Below the pieces are notes generated by a model. It saw nothing but the letters and a program-made list of their open reading frames with translations. It had not been told where the DNA came from and ran no database searches. A program made the translations under genes and the position numbers. Of a DNA stretch of 64,000 nt, positions 47,722-56,589 are shown piece after piece. Each line of letters begins with the position of its first letter. Position 1 is the first letter of the stretch. This DNA comes from Actinomycetota bacterium (GTDB taxonomy: Bacteria; Actinomycetota; Acidimicrobiia; Acidimicrobiales; RAAP-2), in contig JAJPJD010000018.1 in the NCBI GenBank assembly GCA_021324355.1, forward strand, positions 93,369 to 157,368. The letters run 5' to 3'.

Positions 47722-48058
47722 GCGGCCCCGCCCGGTCGTCGGGGTCCTGGGCGTCGTCCTCATCGAAGCTGGTCCCGTGCTGGACCTCGATGACCACCAG
47801 GGAGCGGGTGCCCAGGCACCCGAGTCGGTGGCTGGTCCCGGCCGGGACGTCCAGCGCATCGCCTGGACCGATCGAGTGGGCCGTGCCGTCGACCACCGCC
47901 AGTCCCCGTCCGGCCACCACGAACCAGTGCTCCGAACGGCGGTGGTGGCGCTGGTCGGGCAGGCGGTGACCGGGCTCGACGGTGAGCCGGGTCACCTTGT
48001 GGGCAGGCCCCTCGGCCAAGACCTCGCAGCTGCCCCACGCTCGGCGCAGCACCTCCAC
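47714..48058 (-). CDS. Single-domain cupin (mannose-6-phosphate isomerase-type)
   Basis: The 114-aa cupin has VTRLTVEPGHRLPDQRHHRRSEHWFVVAGRGLAVVDG, containing the first cupin motif with its His residues and Glu, and the second motif GDALDVPAGTSHRLGC. It resembles the C-terminal cupin of GDP-mannose pyrophosphorylase/phosphomannose isomerase proteins, but alone it could bind a sugar phosphate or metal. GTG 48058 is the only reasonable start. It lies divergent from a metallo-hydrolase gene. Confidence 0.8.
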   Translation of the reverse strand: MEVLRRAWGSCEVLAEGPAHKVTRLTVEPGHRLPDQRHHRRSEHWFVVAGRGLAVVDGTAHSIGPGDALDVPAGTSHRLGCLGTRSLVVIEVQHGTSFDEDDAQDPDDRAGPLS

Positions 48059-48141
48059 GCCGCGATTGTGGATCAGCCGGAGCGCCGGCGTCGCTCCGTC
48101 CCTCTGGGCCCCAGGGGGTGGCGACCGGTACGCTGAGGGTC

Positions 48142-48993
48142 GTGGAGGTCACCTTCTTCGGGACCCGCGGCTCATGCCCGTGCTCGGGCGACGCCTACCA
48201 ACGCTACGGGGGCAATACCCCGAGCGTTCTGGTTCGCACCGGTGACCAGCTGATCGTGTTGGACCTGGGGACTGGCCTGCGGGCCCTCGGGGCCCACGTC
48301 TCCTCCGACCACCCGGCGGGCGGGCCGCCGGTTAGGGCGACCGCGCTGCTCACCCACCTGCATTTCGACCACATCATCGGGCTCCCGTTCTTCGGCCCGC
48401 TCCGCCACCACGACTCGGTGTTCGACGTCTACGGTCCCCGCCAGCCCGACGGCACCTTGGACGGCGCGCTGCGAGAGATCGTGCGGCCCCCCTTCTTCCC
48501 GGTCCGCCTGGACACACTGCTCGGCGCGCTGCGCTTCCACGACCTGGACGACGGCGACCACCTGGCCATCGGCGACGCCAAGGTCCGGGCCCGGACGATC
48601 CGCCACCCCGGGGCCACTCTCGGGTACCGGATCGAGGCTGACGGTCACTCGATGGTGTACATCCCCGACCACCAGCAGATCGGGGCCGACGAGCCAGATG
48701 AGGATGGCGCGCTCGAGCTGTGCGAGGGTGCCGACCTGTTGGTCCATGACGCGCAGTACACGGACTTCGAGCTCGTCCACAAGCGCAAGTGGGGCCATTC
48801 GACCGTCGAGTACGCGGTGGCGCTGGCCGTGCGGGCCGGTGTCGGCCACCTCGTCTTGTTCCACCACGACCCCTCCCACGACGACCGCCAGCTGGACGCC
48901 ATGCTCGAGCGGGCCAAGGAGCTGGCCTGGCCGAGCGGGCTGCGGGTGACCTCCGCCGCCGAGGGCGAGACGGTGGTCCCCGGCGCCGGCTGA
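48142..48993 (+). CDS. Metallo-beta-lactamase-fold hydrolase (phosphodiesterase-like)
   Basis: From GTG 48142 the protein has 283 aa. It opens VTFFGTRGSCPCSGDAYQRYGGNTPSVLV, typical of PhnP/cyclic-phosphodiesterase-like MBL proteins. The metal motif is LTHLHFDHIIGLPFF. Later ligands are in YIPDHQQ, LLVHDAQYTDFE, GHSTVEYAV and LVLFHHDPSHDD. A TACGCT -10 lies 7 nt before the GTG, supporting this start. The substrate is unknown. Confidence 0.85.
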   Translation: MEVTFFGTRGSCPCSGDAYQRYGGNTPSVLVRTGDQLIVLDLGTGLRALGAHVSSDHPAGGPPVRATALLTHLHFDHIIGLPFFGPLRHHDSVFDVYGPRQPDGTLDGALREIVRPPFFPVRLDTLLGALRFHDLDDGDHLAIGDAKVRARTIRHPGATLGYRIEADGHSMVYIPDHQQIGADEPDEDGALELCEGADLLVHDAQYTDFELVHKRKWGHSTVEYAVALAVRAGVGHLVLFHHDPSHDDRQLDAMLERAKELAWPSGLRVTSAAEGETVVPGAG

Positions 48994-49015
48994 GTCTCCG
49001 TCCGCCCCGTCGCCG

Positions 49016-49552
49016 GTGCCATCGGTTCAGCCTTCGCCCCGGATCGACGGGGTGGTGATGGTGGAGCTCGACTTGCATCCGGACTCCCGCGGCAGCTTCG
49101 TCGAGATCTGGCGCCAGGAGTGGCTTCCCGACCGGCCGGAGATGGTCCAGGCCAACCACTCAGAGAAGGTGGCCGGCTCGCTGGTCGGCCTCCACTACCA
49201 CCTCCGCCAGGCCGACTACTGGTACGTGGCCAGCGGCGAGGCCCGGGTGATCCTCTACGACCTGCGGGCGGGCTCGGCCACGAGCGGCGCCGCCGAGTTG
49301 CTGGATCTGGGCGACTCTCGCCGGCTCGGGCTGTACATCCCCCCGGGGGTCGCGCACGGCTTCGCCGCCCGCAGCCCGCTCGTGCTGTGGTACCTGGTCG
49401 ACCGGTACTACGACCCGGGTGACGAGCACGGCGTGGCCTGGGACGACCCACAGCTGGCGCTCGACTGGGGGGTGGCTGACCCAGTCCTGTCCCAGCGCGA
49501 CCAGCGCAACCCCCGGCTCTCGGAGATCCCACCGGGGCTGCTGCCCCGGTAG
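49016..49552 (+). CDS. RmlC-like dTDP-sugar 3,5-epimerase family protein
   Basis: The protein has 178 aa from GTG 49016. It has the RmlC cupin pattern: LDLHPDSRGSFVEIWRQEWLP, MVQANHSEKVAGSLVGLHYH with the catalytic His (GLHYH), YWYVASGEARVILYDLR, LYIPPGVAHGFAARSPLVLWYLVDRYYDPGDEHGVAWDDP. Members epimerise dTDP-4-keto sugars for surface polysaccharides. No other rml genes are adjacent, so the exact substrate is unsure. Confidence 0.85.
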   Translation: MPSVQPSPRIDGVVMVELDLHPDSRGSFVEIWRQEWLPDRPEMVQANHSEKVAGSLVGLHYHLRQADYWYVASGEARVILYDLRAGSATSGAAELLDLGDSRRLGLYIPPGVAHGFAARSPLVLWYLVDRYYDPGDEHGVAWDDPQLALDWGVADPVLSQRDQRNPRLSEIPPGLLPR

Positions 49553-49617
49553 CGCCGGCTCGGGCTTCTCGGCTCCCGTCCAGCCGCTGGGACCGGTCTT
49601 TCCTGTTGAATGTGGGG

Positions 49618-50478
49618 ATGGTCGTCGCCGCCGTCCTGGTCCTGGTGGTCGTCCTGGCCGGGTTGGCGGTCTGGGCGCTGCGCCGGCGCGGCTCCGACGA
49701 GCTGCACTCGGTTGCCGGGTACCAGCGTCGCTTGGAGCGGTTGGAGGAGCTCCGCCGGCGCCAGCTCGGCGACGTCCGCCCGCTCGGGCCCGAACGCCGC
49801 GATGACCGGGTCGACCGGGTGATCGGTGAGGGCCTCGAGACCCCCGGCGCGCTGGGGCGGCGAGCGGCCGAGCCCGGCCGGCTCGGGGGTGAACGGCGCC
49901 GGCCGCCACCGCGGGGCCGGCGCGACCTGGCCATCGCCCGCATGGGGCACCGACCCCGCCGGCTCGGGGCACCCATCGCAGCCGCGGTGGCGGTGGTGAT
50001 CCTGGTGGTCCTGCTGGCGGTGGCCGGCGCGCACTCCCGCTCGCCCCACTCGTCGGCGCCGACCACCACCCAGGCGCACCGCGGCGCGGCGAGAGGGCGC
50101 AAGCCGACCACCACCACGACGACCACCGCGCCGAAGCCCACGACCTTCGTCGCGGCGTCGACCAGCGGCTCGCGGGCCACCTACGACCTGCCCTTCTCCT
50201 CCTACACCCTGTCGGTCAGCGCGACCGCCGACTGCTACCTGCAGGTGACGACCGCGTCAGGCCAGGTCCCCTACGCGTCGGTCCTCCACGCTGGTCAGAG
50301 CGAGCAGCTGACACTGACCGGTGACAGCACGGTCGACCTCGGCGCCCCGACCTACGCCCAGGTGGAGGTGGACCGGACGCCGGTCACCTTCCCGACGCCC
50401 CTGCCAGCCCCTCTCGACCTGGTGTTCAACGCCGCCGCCGGGACCGGGGCCACCACGACCACCACGACCAGCTCCTGA
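49618..50478 (+). CDS. Membrane protein with Thr-rich linker and C-terminal beta domain
   Basis: From ATG 49618 the protein has 286 aa. Helix 1 is VVAAVLVLVVVLAGLAVWAL. A charged, Arg-rich segment of about 90 residues follows, then helix 2 (GAPIAAAVAVVILVVLLAVAGA). A poly-Thr linker (KPTTTTTTTAPKPTTF) leads to a beta-rich domain (YDLPFSSYTLSVSATADCYLQVTTASGQVPYASVLHAGQSEQLTLTG) that resembles the RodZ C-terminal/DUF4115 sandwich. TTG 49606 and GTG 49612 are alternative starts. The function is unknown; a cell-envelope role is plausible. Confidence 0.65.
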   Translation: MVVAAVLVLVVVLAGLAVWALRRRGSDELHSVAGYQRRLERLEELRRRQLGDVRPLGPERRDDRVDRVIGEGLETPGALGRRAAEPGRLGGERRRPPPRGRRDLAIARMGHRPRRLGAPIAAAVAVVILVVLLAVAGAHSRSPHSSAPTTTQAHRGAARGRKPTTTTTTTAPKPTTFVAASTSGSRATYDLPFSSYTLSVSATADCYLQVTTASGQVPYASVLHAGQSEQLTLTGDSTVDLGAPTYAQVEVDRTPVTFPTPLPAPLDLVFNAAAGTGATTTTTTSS

Positions 50479-50517
50479 GGCGACCAGCCGGGCGCGTTGG
50501 GCCCCTGGGGAAGTTGT

Positions 50518-50532
50518 TACTATCGAGATAGT
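50518..50532 (+). promoter_or_regulatory. sufB promoter -10 overlapped by a palindrome (candidate operator)
   Basis: TACTAT (50518-50523) is a good -10 box and is covered by the perfect palindrome ACTATC-GA-GATAGT (50519-50532). A repressor bound here would block transcription of the suf operon. The regulator is not encoded next to it (no sufR/iscR in the window), so its identity is unknown. Confidence 0.5.
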
Positions 50533-50591
50533 GGAAATGTCCACGGACTCGGGTGGCCGAGCGCGCCAGCCGAGGGGAGGACGGAGCACCC

Positions 50592-52013
50592 ATGGCGCTG
50601 ACTGACCTCGATCTCGGTCGCTACCAGCTCGGGTGGAGCGACGAGGAGGACTACGTCTTCAAGCCCAAGAAGGGGCTGAACGAGGACATCGTCCGGGAGA
50701 TGTCCGCCATCAAGAAGGAGCCGGAGTGGATGCGCGACTTCCGGCTCAAGGCGCTGGGCCGCTTCGAGCGCAAGCCGCTGTTCCCGCTGTTCCGGGGGAT
50801 GGGTCAGCGGATCGAGCACGACCTCGCCGACCTCGACTTCTCCAACATCTACTACTACGTCAAGCCGACCGAGTCCCAGGTGAAGGACTGGAACGACCTC
50901 CCGGAGTCGATCAAGCGGACCTATGAGCGCCTGGGCATCCCCGAGGCCGAGCGCAAGTACCTGGCCGGGGTGACTGCTCAGTACGAGAGCGAGGTGGTCT
51001 TCCACCGCAACCGGGCCGACCTGGAGAGTCAGGGGGTCTTGTTCTGCGACATGGACACCGCGGTCCGGGAGTACCCCGACATCGTCCGGCGGTGGTTCGG
51101 GACGGTGATCCCGCCCAACGACAACAAGTTCGCTGCCCTCAACTCGGCGGTGTGGTCGGGGGGCTCTTTCATCTACGTGCCGCCGGGGGTGAAGGTGGAC
51201 ATGCCCCTGCAGGCCTACTTCCGGATCAATGCCGAGAACATGGGCCAGTTCGAGCGGACCCTGATCATCGCCGACGAGGGGTCTTACGTGCACTACATCG
51301 AGGGCTGCTCGGCCCCGGTCTACTCGACCGACTCGCTTCACTCGGCGGTGGTGGAGCTGGTGGCGCTGCCGGGGAGCCGCATCACCTACACCACCATCCA
51401 GAACTGGTCGAACAACGTGTACAACCTGGTCACCAAGCGAGCCCGGGCCGAGGCCGAGGCGAGAGTGGAGTGGGTGGACGGCAACATCGGCTCCCGGCTG
51501 ACCATGAAGTACCCCTCGGTGTACCTGATGGGGCCGAAGGCCTCCGGCGAGGTCCTCTCGGTGGCCTACGCCGGTCCCGGCCAGCACCAGGACGCCGGGG
51601 CCAAGATGATCCACGCCGCGCCCGAGACCACCTCGACCATCGTCTCCAAGTCGATCTCCAAAGACGGCGGGGTGACCACCTACCGCGGCACCGTCCACGT
51701 CAACGAGGGGGCGACCGGGGCCAAGTCCTTCGTGCGCTGCGACGCCCTGTTGCTCGACGACCGATCGGTCTCTGAGACCAAGCCCTACATGGAGGTCGCC
51801 GAGCGAGACGCCAGCATCGGGCACGAGGCCACGGTGGCCAAGATCGGTGAGGACCAGCTCTTCTACCTCATGACTCGCGGTCTGTCGGAGTCCCAGGCCA
51901 TGAGCATGATCGTGAACGGCTTCATCGAGCCGGTCACCAAGACCCTGCCCATGGAGTACGCGGTCGAGTGGAGCCGGCTGATCGAGCTGCAGATGGAGGG
52001 CTCGGTCGGCTGA
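50592..52013 (+). CDS. sufB: Fe-S cluster assembly scaffold SufB
   Basis: The protein has 473 aa from ATG 50592; upstream GGGAGGACGGAG serves as ribosome site. It shows [47 protein letters not shown], the beta-helix core, [17 protein letters not shown], and the C-terminal [50 protein letters not shown] with the conserved Glu/His/Cys positions of the SufBD interface. With SufD and SufC it builds clusters from SufS/SufU sulfur. It is first in a plus-strand suf unit. Confidence 0.96.
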   Translation: MALTDLDLGRYQLGWSDEEDYVFKPKKGLNEDIVREMSAIKKEPEWMRDFRLKALGRFERKPLFPLFRGMGQRIEHDLADLDFSNIYYYVKPTESQVKDWNDLPESIKRTYERLGIPEAERKYLAGVTAQYESEVVFHRNRADLESQGVLFCDMDTAVREYPDIVRRWFGTVIPPNDNKFAALNSAVWSGGSFIYVPPGVKVDMPLQAYFRINAENMGQFERTLIIADEGSYVHYIEGCSAPVYSTDSLHSAVVELVALPGSRITYTTIQNWSNNVYNLVTKRARAEAEARVEWVDGNIGSRLTMKYPSVYLMGPKASGEVLSVAYAGPGQHQDAGAKMIHAAPETTSTIVSKSISKDGGVTTYRGTVHVNEGATGAKSFVRCDALLLDDRSVSETKPYMEVAERDASIGHEATVAKIGEDQLFYLMTRGLSESQAMSMIVNGFIEPVTKTLPMEYAVEWSRLIELQMEGSVG

Positions 52014-52055
52014 GCACCTCTAGGCGGCTCCCAGCGGGCGTGGCACGATGGTGCC

Positions 52056-52400
52056 GTGCCCATGCGCGAGGAGTGCAAGCACTTCCAGTCCAGGACCTAC
52101 GCCTCGGGAGAGGTGGCCCGCTTCTGCGTCTTGGACCTCGCGCCCGAGGCCCCGTGGCGCTGCCCGGAGAACTGCCCTCGCTACGAGCGGCGGTTGGCCG
52201 ACGTGGGCTGGGACCACGGCAGCCTGGTCTCGCCGCCGGTGGAAGACGAGCCCTCGCTGCCGCCGTCACAGCTGGCCGAGCTGCTGGGACGGGCCGAGAC
52301 CATCGTGAACGAGGTCTCCTCGGAGGCCTTGACCGAGGTCCGGGCCGAAGAGACCCGGGAGGCGAGAGGCCCTCGGCGCTGGTTCGGTCGGCGCCGCTGA
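52056..52400 (+). CDS. Small Cys-rich protein within the suf operon (114 aa)
   Basis: GTG 52056 gives 114 aa; the ATG two codons later is possible. CACGAT 6 nt before the GTG suggests an additional leaderless start. Four Cys lie near the N-terminus: EECKHFQSR, ARFCVLDLAPE, WRCPENCPRYERR. The spacing suits a zinc or Fe-S site. The C-terminal half is helical and charged, ending RRWFGRRR. Its position between sufB and sufD suggests a role in cluster assembly or delivery, but I know no characterised homologue. Confidence 0.65.
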   Translation: MPMREECKHFQSRTYASGEVARFCVLDLAPEAPWRCPENCPRYERRLADVGWDHGSLVSPPVEDEPSLPPSQLAELLGRAETIVNEVSSEALTEVRAEETREARGPRRWFGRRR

Positions 52401-52430
52401 GCGGCACCCCCAGAGTCGGTCGGGACCACG

Positions 52431-53723
52431 GTGCGGAACTTCGGGCCTGAGGCCTCGGCCGCCCTGGGCGGCCCGCGTTGGCTGGCCGCCCGGCGGGCCG
52501 AGGCGGCGGAACGCCTGCGCGGCCTCGGACCGCCGAGCGCGGACGGGGCCGAGGTGTGGCGGTACTCGCCGATCGACCAGTTGGACCTCGACGCCTACCA
52601 CCCGGCCCCCGAGACGCCAGCCCCGCCGGTTCCGGCGCTGGCCCAGGAGCTCGGAGCCGGGGCGGTGGTGCTGGTGGCCAACGGCCGGGTGGTCTCGGTC
52701 GAGCGCGACGGCCTCGATCCGGCGGTGTCGGTGGTCGCCGGGTCGGACCTCGAGCGACCGCCCGATGCCCTGGGGACACTGGTCTCTGCCAACGACTTCT
52801 TCGTGACCCTGAACGACGCTTTCGTGCCCGAGGTCGTGGTGGTGGAGGTTCCACCAGGGACCGTGGTCGAGCGCCCGGTGGTCATCGCCCACTGGGCCGG
52901 GGCGGCCGGGCCCGACGGGCCGGCGCCGTGCGCCTTGGCCCGCACCTTCGTGCACGTCGGCGAGGGGGCCCAGGCCGACGTGGTGGAGGTGTTCGCCGGG
53001 GGCGGCCAGGCTGGCCGCTCGCTGGTCGTCCCGGTGGGCGAGGTGGTGGTGGAGGACCGGGGGCGGCTGGCCTACGCCATGGTGCAGGACCTCGGCCCGG
53101 CCAGCTGGCAGCTGGCCCGGCTGGGCGGGTCGGTGGGCCGGGACGCGACCCTGCAGACCTTCACCGCCGGTCTGGGTGCTTCCTACGGCCGGGTCCGGTT
53201 CGACGCCGAGACTCGCGGCGAGGGTGGGGCAACCGAGCTGACCAGCGTCTACCTCGGATCGGGCGACCAGATCCACGACGTGCGGACCATGCAGGACCAT
53301 GCTGCCCCCCGCACCACGAGCGACCTGTTGTGCAAGGGGGCGGTCGGCGAGCGGGCCAACTCGGTCTACTCCGGGCTGATCCGGGTCCGCCATGGCGCGG
53401 TGCGAGCCGACGCCATGCAGACCAACCACAACCTGGTGCTCGACGAGCGTGCCCGGGCGTTCTCGCTGCCCATCCTCGACATCGAGGAGAACGACGTTCG
53501 CTGCAGCCATGCCTCGAGCGTGGGCCCGCTGAGCGAGGATCAGCGGTACTACCTGGAGTCCCGGGGCCTGGCTCCCGACCGGGCCGAGCGGCTGATCGTG
53601 CTCGGCTTCTTCGAGGACGTGGTGGACCGGGTGCCGGTCGCCTCGGTCCGCCGGGCCTTGCGCTCCCGGATCGCCGGCCGGCTCGAGGCGCTGCTGGGCG
53701 GGAGGGTGACAGACGGTGGGTGA
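52431..53723 (+). CDS. sufD: Fe-S cluster assembly protein SufD
   Basis: The 430-aa paralogue of SufB has RNFGPEASAALGGPRWLAARR at the start, a less conserved helical N-terminus, and the core LTSVYLGSGDQIHDVRTMQDHAAPRTTSDLLCKGAVGERANSVYSGLIRV. The conserved C-terminus is AMQTNHNLVLDERARAFSLPILDIEENDVRCSHASSVGPLSEDQRYYLESRG, with the His that pairs with the SufB Cys. It overlaps the Rieske gene by 8 bp. Confidence 0.94.
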   Translation: MRNFGPEASAALGGPRWLAARRAEAAERLRGLGPPSADGAEVWRYSPIDQLDLDAYHPAPETPAPPVPALAQELGAGAVVLVANGRVVSVERDGLDPAVSVVAGSDLERPPDALGTLVSANDFFVTLNDAFVPEVVVVEVPPGTVVERPVVIAHWAGAAGPDGPAPCALARTFVHVGEGAQADVVEVFAGGGQAGRSLVVPVGEVVVEDRGRLAYAMVQDLGPASWQLARLGGSVGRDATLQTFTAGLGASYGRVRFDAETRGEGGATELTSVYLGSGDQIHDVRTMQDHAAPRTTSDLLCKGAVGERANSVYSGLIRVRHGAVRADAMQTNHNLVLDERARAFSLPILDIEENDVRCSHASSVGPLSEDQRYYLESRGLAPDRAERLIVLGFFEDVVDRVPVASVRRALRSRIAGRLEALLGGRVTDGG

Positions 53724-54033
53724 ACGGGCGGTGCTGTGTCGGCGGGACGAGCTGGCCTCCGGAGAGGTGCGGCGGTTCGAGGTCGCAGGGGTGGCCGTCG
53801 CTCTGGTCCGGATCGGCGACGACTTCTATGCCCTCGCCGACCGCTGCAGCCACGAGGACTACCCGCTGTCGGAGGGTGAGGTGTTCGCCGAGGACTGCAC
53901 GCTCGAGTGTGCCCGCCACGGGAGCACCTTCGACCTGCGGACCGGCGAGCCGTGCTCGCTGCCGGCCACCGTGCCGGTGGCGGTCTACGAGGTGGACGTG
54001 CGCGGGGACGAGGTGGCGGTGGTGCTGCCATGA
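53716..54033 (+). CDS. Rieske-type 2Fe-2S ferredoxin
   Basis: The 105-aa Rieske domain binds its cluster by CSH (in LADRCSHEDYPLSEG) and CxxH (in CTLECARHGSTFDLRTGEP), followed by the usual Pro-rich closing strand LPATVPVAVYEVDV. It resembles the ferredoxin components of non-haem oxygenases. Small Rieske genes in suf operons are typical of actinobacteria; their role there, as an electron donor or client, is not settled. It overlaps sufD (8 bp) and sufC (ATGA). Confidence 0.92.
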   Translation: MGERAVLCRRDELASGEVRRFEVAGVAVALVRIGDDFYALADRCSHEDYPLSEGEVFAEDCTLECARHGSTFDLRTGEPCSLPATVPVAVYEVDVRGDEVAVVLP

Positions 54034-54782
54034 CCGGCGGCGAGCGGCTGGTGGTCTCGGGGCTGGTGGCCGAGGCCGGCGGGGTGGAGATCCTCCACGG
54101 GATCGACCTCGAGGTCGCCCCGGGCGAGGTCCACGTGGTGATGGGCCCCAACGGGTCGGGGAAGAGCACCCTGGCCCACGCCATGATGGGCCGGCCTGGG
54201 ACCACGGTCACCGCCGGACGGGTGGCGATCGGGGACACCGAGCTCACCGGGCTGCCGAGCTGGCAGCGGGCCCGGGCCGGCTTGTTCCTCGCCCTTCAGC
54301 AGCCGATCGAGGTGCCCGGGGTCCACCTCGACGCTTTGGCGGCCGAGGCGCTGGAGGCGGCCGGCCGCCCCGCCACCGACGCCGCCGACGCGCTGGTTGT
54401 CGAGGCGCAGCGGCTTGGCCTCGACCGCCGGCTCCTGGCCCGGGCGCTCAACGTCGACCTCTCGGGGGGCGAGCGCAAGCGCAACGAGATCCTCCAGCTG
54501 GCGGTGCTCCGGCCCTGCTTTTGCGTCCTGGACGAGATCGACTCGGGGCTCGATGTCGACGCCCTGCGCACGGTGGCCCGCCGGGTCGAGCAGGCCACGA
54601 CCGAGTGGGGCCTGGGCGTGGTGGCGGTGACCCACTTCCGCCGGCTCCTCGACGAGCTGCGAGCCGACCGGGTCCACGTGATGGTCGGGGGCCGGATCGT
54701 CGCCGTCGGCGGGCCCGAGTTGGCCGACCAGCTGGAGACCACCGGCTACGCCGCCTTGGCCGCCGGGCCGACGCCTCGCTGA
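54030..54782 (+). CDS. sufC: SufC ATPase (first copy)
   Basis: The protein has 250 aa from ATG 54030, overlapping the Rieske stop. Walker A VMGPNGSGKST, the SufC-specific LPSWQRARAGLFLALQQPIEVPGV, signature LSGGERKRNEILQLAVL, Walker B with the canonical CVLDEIDSGLDVDAL, and H-loop VVAVTHFRRLLDEL are present. It drives SufBD rearrangement by ATP hydrolysis. It ends the plus-strand unit, which converges on sufU (21 bp). A second SufC is encoded at 56586-57344. Confidence 0.92.
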   Translation: MTGGERLVVSGLVAEAGGVEILHGIDLEVAPGEVHVVMGPNGSGKSTLAHAMMGRPGTTVTAGRVAIGDTELTGLPSWQRARAGLFLALQQPIEVPGVHLDALAAEALEAAGRPATDAADALVVEAQRLGLDRRLLARALNVDLSGGERKRNEILQLAVLRPCFCVLDEIDSGLDVDALRTVARRVEQATTEWGLGVVAVTHFRRLLDELRADRVHVMVGGRIVAVGGPELADQLETTGYAALAAGPTPR

Positions 54783-54803
54783 GGGATCCGGCCGCCGTCC
54801 GGC

Positions 54804-55304
54804 TCAGGACGCGGCGGCCAGCTCGTCGAGCCCCTGGACCAGCGCGTTCCAGCTCAAGGTGGCGCACTTGATCCGGACCGGGAACTTCACCACCCCCTGG
54901 AGCGCCGCCAGCTCGCCCAGGGAGGCGAGGTCCACCGGTTCGGGCTCGACGTCGGCATCCCCGCCGCCGGCGGTCCGGTCGTCGTCGGAGAGGGACGCCT
55001 CGTGCACCGACATCATCGCCTTGAACATCCGGATGAGCTCGCGGACCTCGGGGATTGGCTTGCCCTTCACCGCGGCGGACATGAGCGAGCCGGAGGATTG
55101 GCTGATCGAGCAGCCTGACCCGGCGACCTTGATGTCCCGGAGCACCCCGTCGACCACCTCCAGGCTCAAGATGACCTCGTCGCCGCAGAGCGGGTTGAAG
55201 CCCTCGACCCGATGGGCCGGTGGTGCCGGCAGCTCGCCGCGGTTCCGGGGGGAGCGGTAGTGGTCGAGGATGATCTCCCGGTAGAGCTCTTCGAGGTCCG
55301 GCAT
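54804..55304 (-). CDS. sufU: SufU-type sulfur acceptor/scaffold
   Basis: From ATG 55304 the protein has 166 aa. The IscU-like fold has its three Cys in NPLCGDEVILSLEV, VAGSGCSISQSSGSLMSAAVKG and VRIKCATLSWNALVQGL, with the Asp of the zinc site in CGDE. An insertion before the last Cys (SDDDRTAGGGDADVEPEPVD) is acidic and looks disordered; SufU normally has about 20 extra residues near here. It accepts persulfide from SufS. It is the last gene of the sufC2-sufS-sufU unit. Confidence 0.93.
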   Translation of the reverse strand: MPDLEELYREIILDHYRSPRNRGELPAPPAHRVEGFNPLCGDEVILSLEVVDGVLRDIKVAGSGCSISQSSGSLMSAAVKGKPIPEVRELIRMFKAMMSVHEASLSDDDRTAGGGDADVEPEPVDLASLGELAALQGVVKFPVRIKCATLSWNALVQGLDELAAAS

Positions 55305-55329
55305 CAGCGTTGTGGCTGCTGGATGGGGC

Positions 55330-56589
55330 TCACCCGAACACTGTACCGACGTGGGCCAGGCCCTCGACCAAGGTGTCGATGTCGGAGGGATCGTTGTACA
55401 ACGCGATCGAGGCCCGGGCGGTGGCACTGACCCCCAGTCGGCGCATGAGGGGCTTGGCGCAGTGGTGGCCCGGGCGGACGCACACCCCGAACTGGTCCAG
55501 GATCTGGGCCACGTCGTGGGCGTGGACGTCGCGGTAGGCGAGGGAGAACACCCCGGCCCGGTCGCCGCCGGCCGGCGGGCCGAAGACCCGGCAGTCAGGC
55601 CCGAGCCGGTCGCCGAGGGCGTCGAGCGTGTAGGCGGTGAGGGCCCGCTCGTGGGCGACGATCCGTTCCATGCCCACGGCCGACAGGTAGTCCACCGCGC
55701 TGGCCAGGCCGACCGCTTCGGCGATCGGTGGCGTCCCGGCCTCGAACCGCCAGGGCACCTCGGCCGGGGAGAACCGCTCCAACGCGACGTCGAGGATCAT
55801 CCCGCCCCCGCCGAGGAACGGCGGCATCGAGTCGAGCAGCTCCTGGCGGCCCCAGAGCACCCCGATCCCGGTAGGACCGAGCATCTTGTGGCCAGAGAAG
55901 GCGAGGAAGTCCGCCCCGAGCGCCTTCACGTCGGTGACCAGGTGGGGCACCGACTGTGCACCGTCCACCACCACGACGGCGCCGTTGCGGTGGGCGGCCT
56001 CGGCGATCAGCGGGACCGGATTGACCGTTCCGAGCACGTTGGACATCGCGGTGACCGAGACCGCACGGGCGCCGTCCAGGATCTTGTCCAGGTCGCACAA
56101 ATCCAGGCGACCCTGGGCGTCAACCGGGAGGTAGCGCAGCTCGATGCCGATCGCCTCGGCCAGCATCAGCCACGGGACCAGGTTGGAGTGGTGCTCCATC
56201 TCGGTCAGCACCACGGCGTCGCCGCGCCGCAGGTTGGCTCGCCCCCAGCTGTTCACCACCAGGTTCAGAGCCTCGCTGGCGTTCTTGGTGAACACGATCT
56301 CCCGTCGGGGGTCGGCCGCCCCGACGAAGGCCCCGACCTTGCGGCGCGCCCCCTCGTAGAGCGCGGTTGCCTCCTCAGCGGTTGCGTACACCCCGCGGTG
56401 GACGTTGGCGTGGGTGTGCTCGTAGTAGTGGCCGATGGCGGCGAGCACCGACCGGGGCTGCAACGAGGTGGAGGCCGAGTCCAGGTAGACGATGGGCCGG
56501 TCGTGCACGGTCCGGGACAACAGGGGGAAGTCCTTGCGGATCGCCTCCACGTCGAGCGGGTCGTTGGGGCTACTCATCGGGACCGTCAT
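55330..56589 (-). CDS. sufS: Cysteine desulfurase SufS
   Basis: From ATG 56589, which overlaps the upstream sufC2 stop (ATGA), the protein has 419 aa. Group II desulfurase features are YLDSASTSLQPRSVLAAIGHYYEHTHANVHRGVY, TEMEHHSNLVPW, the PLP Lys in AFSGHKMLGPTGIGVLWG, FEAGTPPIAEAVGL, and the catalytic Cys in CVRPGHHCAKPLMRRLG. It supplies sulfur to SufU, whose gene follows 25 bp downstream. The short active-site loop agrees with the SufU-dependent type. Confidence 0.95.
   Translation of the reverse strand: MTVPMSSPNDPLDVEAIRKDFPLLSRTVHDRPIVYLDSASTSLQPRSVLAAIGHYYEHTHANVHRGVYATAEEATALYEGARRKVGAFVGAADPRREIVFTKNASEALNLVVNSWGRANLRRGDAVVLTEMEHHSNLVPWLMLAEAIGIELRYLPVDAQGRLDLCDLDKILDGARAVSVTAMSNVLGTVNPVPLIAEAAHRNGAVVVVDGAQSVPHLVTDVKALGADFLAFSGHKMLGPTGIGVLWGRQELLDSMPPFLGGGGMILDVALERFSPAEVPWRFEAGTPPIAEAVGLASAVDYLSAVGMERIVAHERALTAYTLDALGDRLGPDCRVFGPPAGGDRAGVFSLAYRDVHAHDVAQILDQFGVCVRPGHHCAKPLMRRLGVSATARASIALYNDPSDIDTLVEGLAHVGTVFG

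Noticed and set aside
50100-50140. Poly-Thr codon run as a tandem repeat element
   Set aside because: It is simply the coding sequence of a Thr-rich linker in the 49618-50478 protein.
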